A stretch of DNA of 8,192 nucleotides. It comes from Thermoanaerobaculia bacterium (GTDB lineage: Bacteria; Acidobacteriota; Thermoanaerobaculia; Gp7-AA8). The first letter of the stretch is position 1. Each line of letters starts with the position of its first letter. The position numbers and the translations under genes were made by a program. Positions 5,802-8,192 of this stretch are shown in pieces. The stretch lies in NCBI GenBank assembly GCA_023700825.1, contig JAMPYE010000183.1, forward strand, positions 1-8,192, read 5' to 3'. Under the pieces are notes generated by a model. That model saw only the letters and a program-made list of their open reading frames with translations. It had not been told where the DNA came from and ran no database searches.

Positions 5802-7094
5802 ATGTCCGACCTACACTACCAATCCGGCTTCGCCAACGAGTTCGCCACCGAGGCCGTCGCCGGCGCGTTGCCGGTGGGACAGAACTCTCCGCAAAAGGCG
5901 CCGCTGGGGCTTTATGCGGAACAGTTGAGCGGCACCGCCTTTACGATGCCGCGCGCCGCGAACCGCCGTTCGTGGCTCTACCGGATCCGCCCGGCCGTCA
6001 AGCACCACCCCTTCGAGCCGATGCCCGCCGGGCTCGTGCGCGGCACCCCGTTCGACGAGGTGCCGCCGTCACCGAACCAGCTTCGCTGGGATCCGATCGC
6101 GATTCCCTCGGAGCCGACCGACTTCGTCGACGGGCTCGTCACGATCTGCGGGAACGGCGACATCGGGACCTTCGCGGGGATGGCGGCGCACGTCTATCGC
6201 GCGAACCGCTCGATGAGTGGGCGCTTCTTCTACGACGCCGACGGCGAGCTCCTGCTCGTTCCCGAGACGGGGCGCCTTCGCATCGCGACGGAGTTCGGCA
6301 CGCTCGAGATCGCGCCGGGCGAGATCGCGGTGATCCAGCGCGGCATCCGGTTCCGAGTGGAACTGCTCGACGCGACCGCGCGCGGCTACGTCTGCGAGAA
6401 CTTCGGCGCGTCGTTCCGCCCTCCCGATCTCGGGCCGATCGGCGCGAACGGCCTCGCGAGCTCGCGCGACTTCCTCACGCCCGTCGCCGCCTTCGAGGAC
6501 GTCGAGGGCGAATTCGAGCTCGTCGCGAAATACCAGGGCTCGCTCTTCCGCGCGGCGATCGATCACTCTCCGCTCGACGTCGTCGCGTGGCACGGCAACT
6601 ACGCTCCCTACAAGTACGATCTCTCGCGCTTCAACACGATGAACACCGTGTCGTTCGACCATCCCGACCCGTCGATCTTCACCGTGCTCACCTCGCCCAC
6701 CGACACGCCCGGCCTCGCGAACATCGACTTCGTCATCTTCCCGCCACGCTGGATGGTCGCCGAGCACACCTTCCGCCCACCCTACTTCCACCGCAACGTG
6801 ATGAGCGAGTACATGGGCCTCATCCTCGGCAAGTACGACGCGAAAGAAGAGGGCTTCGTCCCGGGCGGCGCGAGCCTCCACAACTGCATGTCCGGCCATG
6901 GCCCCGACGCCGACACCTTCGCCGCCGCAAGCTCGGCGAAGCTCGAGCCGCAGCGCTACCACGACACCCTCGCCTTCATGTTCGAGACGCGCTTCGTCCT
7001 ACGGCCGACGCGGTTCGCCGCCGAGACGGAGCATCTGCAGCCGGAGTACTCCCGCTGCTGGGACGGGCTGCGCAAGAACTTCTCTCGAAGTTAG
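5802..7094 (+). CDS. hmgA: Homogentisate 1,2-dioxygenase (EC 1.13.11.5)
   Basis: The enzyme opens the aromatic ring of homogentisate with O2 to give 4-maleylacetoacetate. It is a cytoplasmic non-haem Fe(II) enzyme and acts directly after HppD. From ATG 5802 the product is 430 residues, the usual length. It starts with the family signature YQSGFANEFATEA (6-18), continues with GLYAEQLSGTAFTMPR (36-51), and has the cupin core with the iron ligands H330 and E336 in YFHRNVMSEYMGLI and H366 in SGHGPD. The catalytic histidine is H287 in SFDHPDPSIF. All four lie a constant five residues before the human positions 335, 341, 371 and 292, so the active site is complete. An in-frame TTG at 5790 and GTG at 5796 are alternative starts. 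None of the three has a convincing Shine-Dalgarno sequence; ATG is chosen because MSDLHYQSGF aligns best with family N-termini. The gene downstream follows after 107 bases. Confidence 0.98.
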   Translation: MSDLHYQSGFANEFATEAVAGALPVGQNSPQKAPLGLYAEQLSGTAFTMPRAANRRSWLYRIRPAVKHHPFEPMPAGLVRGTPFDEVPPSPNQLRWDPIAIPSEPTDFVDGLVTICGNGDIGTFAGMAAHVYRANRSMSGRFFYDADGELLLVPETGRLRIATEFGTLEIAPGEIAVIQRGIRFRVELLDATARGYVCENFGASFRPPDLGPIGANGLASSRDFLTPVAAFEDVEGEFELVAKYQGSLFRAAIDHSPLDVVAWHGNYAPYKYDLSRFNTMNTVSFDHPDPSIFTVLTSPTDTPGLANIDFVIFPPRWMVAEHTFRPPYFHRNVMSEYMGLILGKYDAKEEGFVPGGASLHNCMSGHGPDADTFAAASSAKLEPQRYHDTLAFMFETRFVLRPTRFAAETEHLQPEYSRCWDGLRKNFSRS

Positions 7095-7103
7095 GCGCCG
7101 TCT

Positions 7104-7187
7104 GAATTGAGAATTCGAGACATCATGAAATCGAGAAATTTCGTTCTCTATCTCTCAAGTCTCAATTCTCCATTCTCAACTCGTCTC
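7104..7187. repeat. Short inverted-repeat element with GAATTGA-like heptamers
   Basis: Read on the reverse strand, the right arm is a run of seven-base units, GAGTTGA, GAATGGA, GAATTGA, GACTTGA and GAGATAG. The left arm on the forward strand starts GAATTGA, GAATTCG and becomes degenerate. The centre is a tight fold, GAGAA at 7133-7137, loop ATTTCG, TTCTC at 7144-7148. The whole 84 bases can fold as one long imperfect hairpin beginning nine bases after the hmgA stop. It is AT-rich against a GC-rich background. It appears to be a compact, more degraded relative of the elements at 4171-4334 and 5546-5783. Confidence 0.6.
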
Positions 7188-7201
7188 CCCGAGGCCTGCT
7201 C

Positions 7202-8098
7202 GTGACGACCGCGCTCACCACGCTCCTCCGCGGCATGATCGACTACGCCGGCCTTTTCCCTCCGGCGGCGCTGTCGATGGAGGAAGCTGTCGCGAACTTC
7301 GAGAGCTACCGCGCGAGCCCGGAGAAATGGATGCTCGGTCGCCTGATCGTTCCGGTCGCGCGGCTCGACGAATTCGAGAGTGCCGCGGCACGGTTCTCGA
7401 TCGGCCTCGGCGCCGGTTGGCGGATCAGCGCCCTGCCCGGCGCGGACCTTCGCGCGGAACTCGAAGCGATCGACGCGTTCAATAGGCGAAACCGGCGCCG
7501 CGCCGCCGTCGATACGATCGAGGTGAAGGTCGCGACCAGCGGAGGCATCGTCGCGGCCTCCGCGCTCATCCCCGCTTCGCTGGAGACCTACTTCGAGGTT
7601 CCGGTCGTCGACGATCCCGACTGGCTCGTCGAGGCGATTGCGACCGTGGGACGCCGCGCGAAGATCCGAACGGGAGGAGTGACGCCGGACGCCTTTCCGT
7701 CCGCGGCGCAGATCGCGCGCTTCATCGCCCGCTGCAACTCGCGAGGCGTCGCGTTCAAGGCGACCGCCGGGCTGCATCATCCGCTCCGTTGCGTGCGCCC
7801 GCTGACCTACGAGCCCGCGAGCCCCACTGGCACGATGCACGGCTTTCTCAACGTCTTCCTCGCCGCGGCGCTCGTCTTCAACGGCTATCCCGTCGCGCTC
7901 GCCGAACAGCTGCTCTGCGAGGACGACCCCGCTTCGCTGCGGGTCGAGCCCGACTCGGTGGCCTGGCGCGGCCACTCGCTCACGACCGTCGAGCTCGCCG
8001 CGAGCCGCAGGCGCCTTGCGAGCTCCTTCGGCTCGTGCTCGTTCGCGGAGCCGGTCGCCGAGATCGCGGAACTGGGCTTCGGCTCCGGCACATCCTGA
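7202..8098 (+). CDS. Conserved protein of unknown function in the tyrosine-catabolism cluster
   Basis: The 298-residue product has no signal peptide or membrane segment and should be cytoplasmic. The GTG start is supported by GAGG at 7191-7194 with seven-base spacing; an internal ATG at 7235 (MIDYAGLFPPA) is the alternative. Motifs that look conserved are IDYAGLFPPA (13-22), LGRLIVPVARLDEF (45-58), AKIRTGG (153-159), GVAFKATAGLHHPLR (182-196), HGFLNVFLAA (213-222) and FGSCSFAEPVAEIAELG (276-292). From memory, similar proteins are annotated hypothetical in acidobacterial and related genomes. The alternation of predicted strands (LIVPVA, DTIEVKVA, ETYFEVPV, RAKIRTG, GVAFKATAG) with helices hints at a TIM-barrel-like fold, with K154, K186 and H192/H193 as candidate active-site residues. 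That is inference. It lies 107 bases after hmgA on the same strand, where maleylacetoacetate isomerase or fumarylacetoacetase is often found, but it resembles neither. A role in homogentisate breakdown is suggested by position only. Confidence 0.9.
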   Translation: MTTALTTLLRGMIDYAGLFPPAALSMEEAVANFESYRASPEKWMLGRLIVPVARLDEFESAAARFSIGLGAGWRISALPGADLRAELEAIDAFNRRNRRRAAVDTIEVKVATSGGIVAASALIPASLETYFEVPVVDDPDWLVEAIATVGRRAKIRTGGVTPDAFPSAAQIARFIARCNSRGVAFKATAGLHHPLRCVRPLTYEPASPTGTMHGFLNVFLAAALVFNGYPVALAEQLLCEDDPASLRVEPDSVAWRGHSLTTVELAASRRRLASSFGSCSFAEPVAEIAELGFGSGTS

Positions 8099-8120
8099 GT
8101 CTCGTCTGAGCCGGTATGTG

Positions 8121-8157
8121 GCGCAGGCACTCCTGCCTGCGCGTCGCCGAAGGCGAC
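8121..8157. terminator. Two adjacent perfect hairpins after the last gene
   Basis: GCGCAGGCA (8121-8129) pairs with TGCCTGCGC (8134-8142) across the loop CTCC. GTCGCC (8143-8148) pairs with GGCGAC (8152-8157) across GAA. The two stems abut without a gap and begin 22 bases after the stop of the unknown gene. No T-tract follows, so Rho-independent termination is not proven. The 9-bp palindromic stem also resembles dispersed intergenic hairpin repeats of some high-GC bacteria. The remaining bases to 8192 hold nothing I recognise. Confidence 0.5.
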
Positions 8158-8192
8158 CTGTGAATTCCGGGTTGGTGCATCGCCAGGGCGGC

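Noticed and set aside
6069..6962. 297-residue reverse frame opposite hmgA
   Set aside because: Antisense shadow with no domain and no ribosome binding site support.
5657..7105. 482-residue forward frame overlapping hmgA in another phase
   Set aside because: hmgA has all iron ligands and family signatures in its own frame; this frame is Arg-rich with no motifs.
7148..7975. 275-residue reverse frame opposite the unknown gene
   Set aside because: The forward frame has a spaced ribosome binding site and motif-like conserved blocks; the reverse frame has neither.
8099..8192. Start of a further gene at the right edge
   Set aside because: No start with ribosome binding site or recognisable protein text is visible; only hairpins are seen.

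Overview
This window looks like a piece of a high-GC bacterial chromosome, most likely from the Acidobacteriota (possibly a Thermoanaerobaculia- or Vicinamibacteria-like lineage). That placement is inferred from the gene content, not from a marker gene. The evidence is a PD40/TolB-type beta-propeller tail like those on acidobacterial Ser/Thr kinases, a secreted VWFA-related protein of the acidobacterial type, a secreted M64 peptidase, and strong G/C preference at third codon positions. The strong GC bias produces many long open antisense frames, which I treat as shadows.

Layout. 2-1417 (+) is the 3' part of a propeller protein cut by the window edge. It converges on an M64 metallopeptidase at 1629-3056 (-). 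A short divergent region at 3057-3133 separates the peptidase from a secreted VWFA-related protein at 3134-4171 (+). Three co-directional genes follow: 4-hydroxyphenylpyruvate dioxygenase (4414-5538), homogentisate 1,2-dioxygenase (5802-7094) and a conserved protein of unknown function (7202-8098). The last 94 bases hold two back-to-back hairpins and no recognisable gene.

Function. hppD and hmgA are consecutive steps of aerobic tyrosine/phenylalanine breakdown: 4-hydroxyphenylpyruvate to homogentisate to maleylacetoacetate. The isomerase and fumarylacetoacetase that should follow are not in the window. The third gene sits where one of them might be expected, but I recognise neither family in it. 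The M64 and VWFA proteins both carry signal peptides and are probably exported; nothing links them to tyrosine catabolism.

The most unusual feature is in the gaps. Four genes (M64, VWFA, hppD, hmgA) have short tandem repeats with a 7-bp period starting at, or within about 10 bases of, their stop codons. In the three co-directional gaps the repeats form two oppositely oriented arms around a spacer. These are about 164, 238 and 84 bp long, and each uses a different heptamer (ATTTCGG, AGTACTG, GAATTGA-like). The gap after the propeller gene carries a 21-bp (3 x 7) period repeat. This looks like a family of heptamer-repeat intergenic elements, comparable in style to the heptameric STRR repeats of cyanobacteria but with an inverted architecture. 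No element encodes a recognisable protein.
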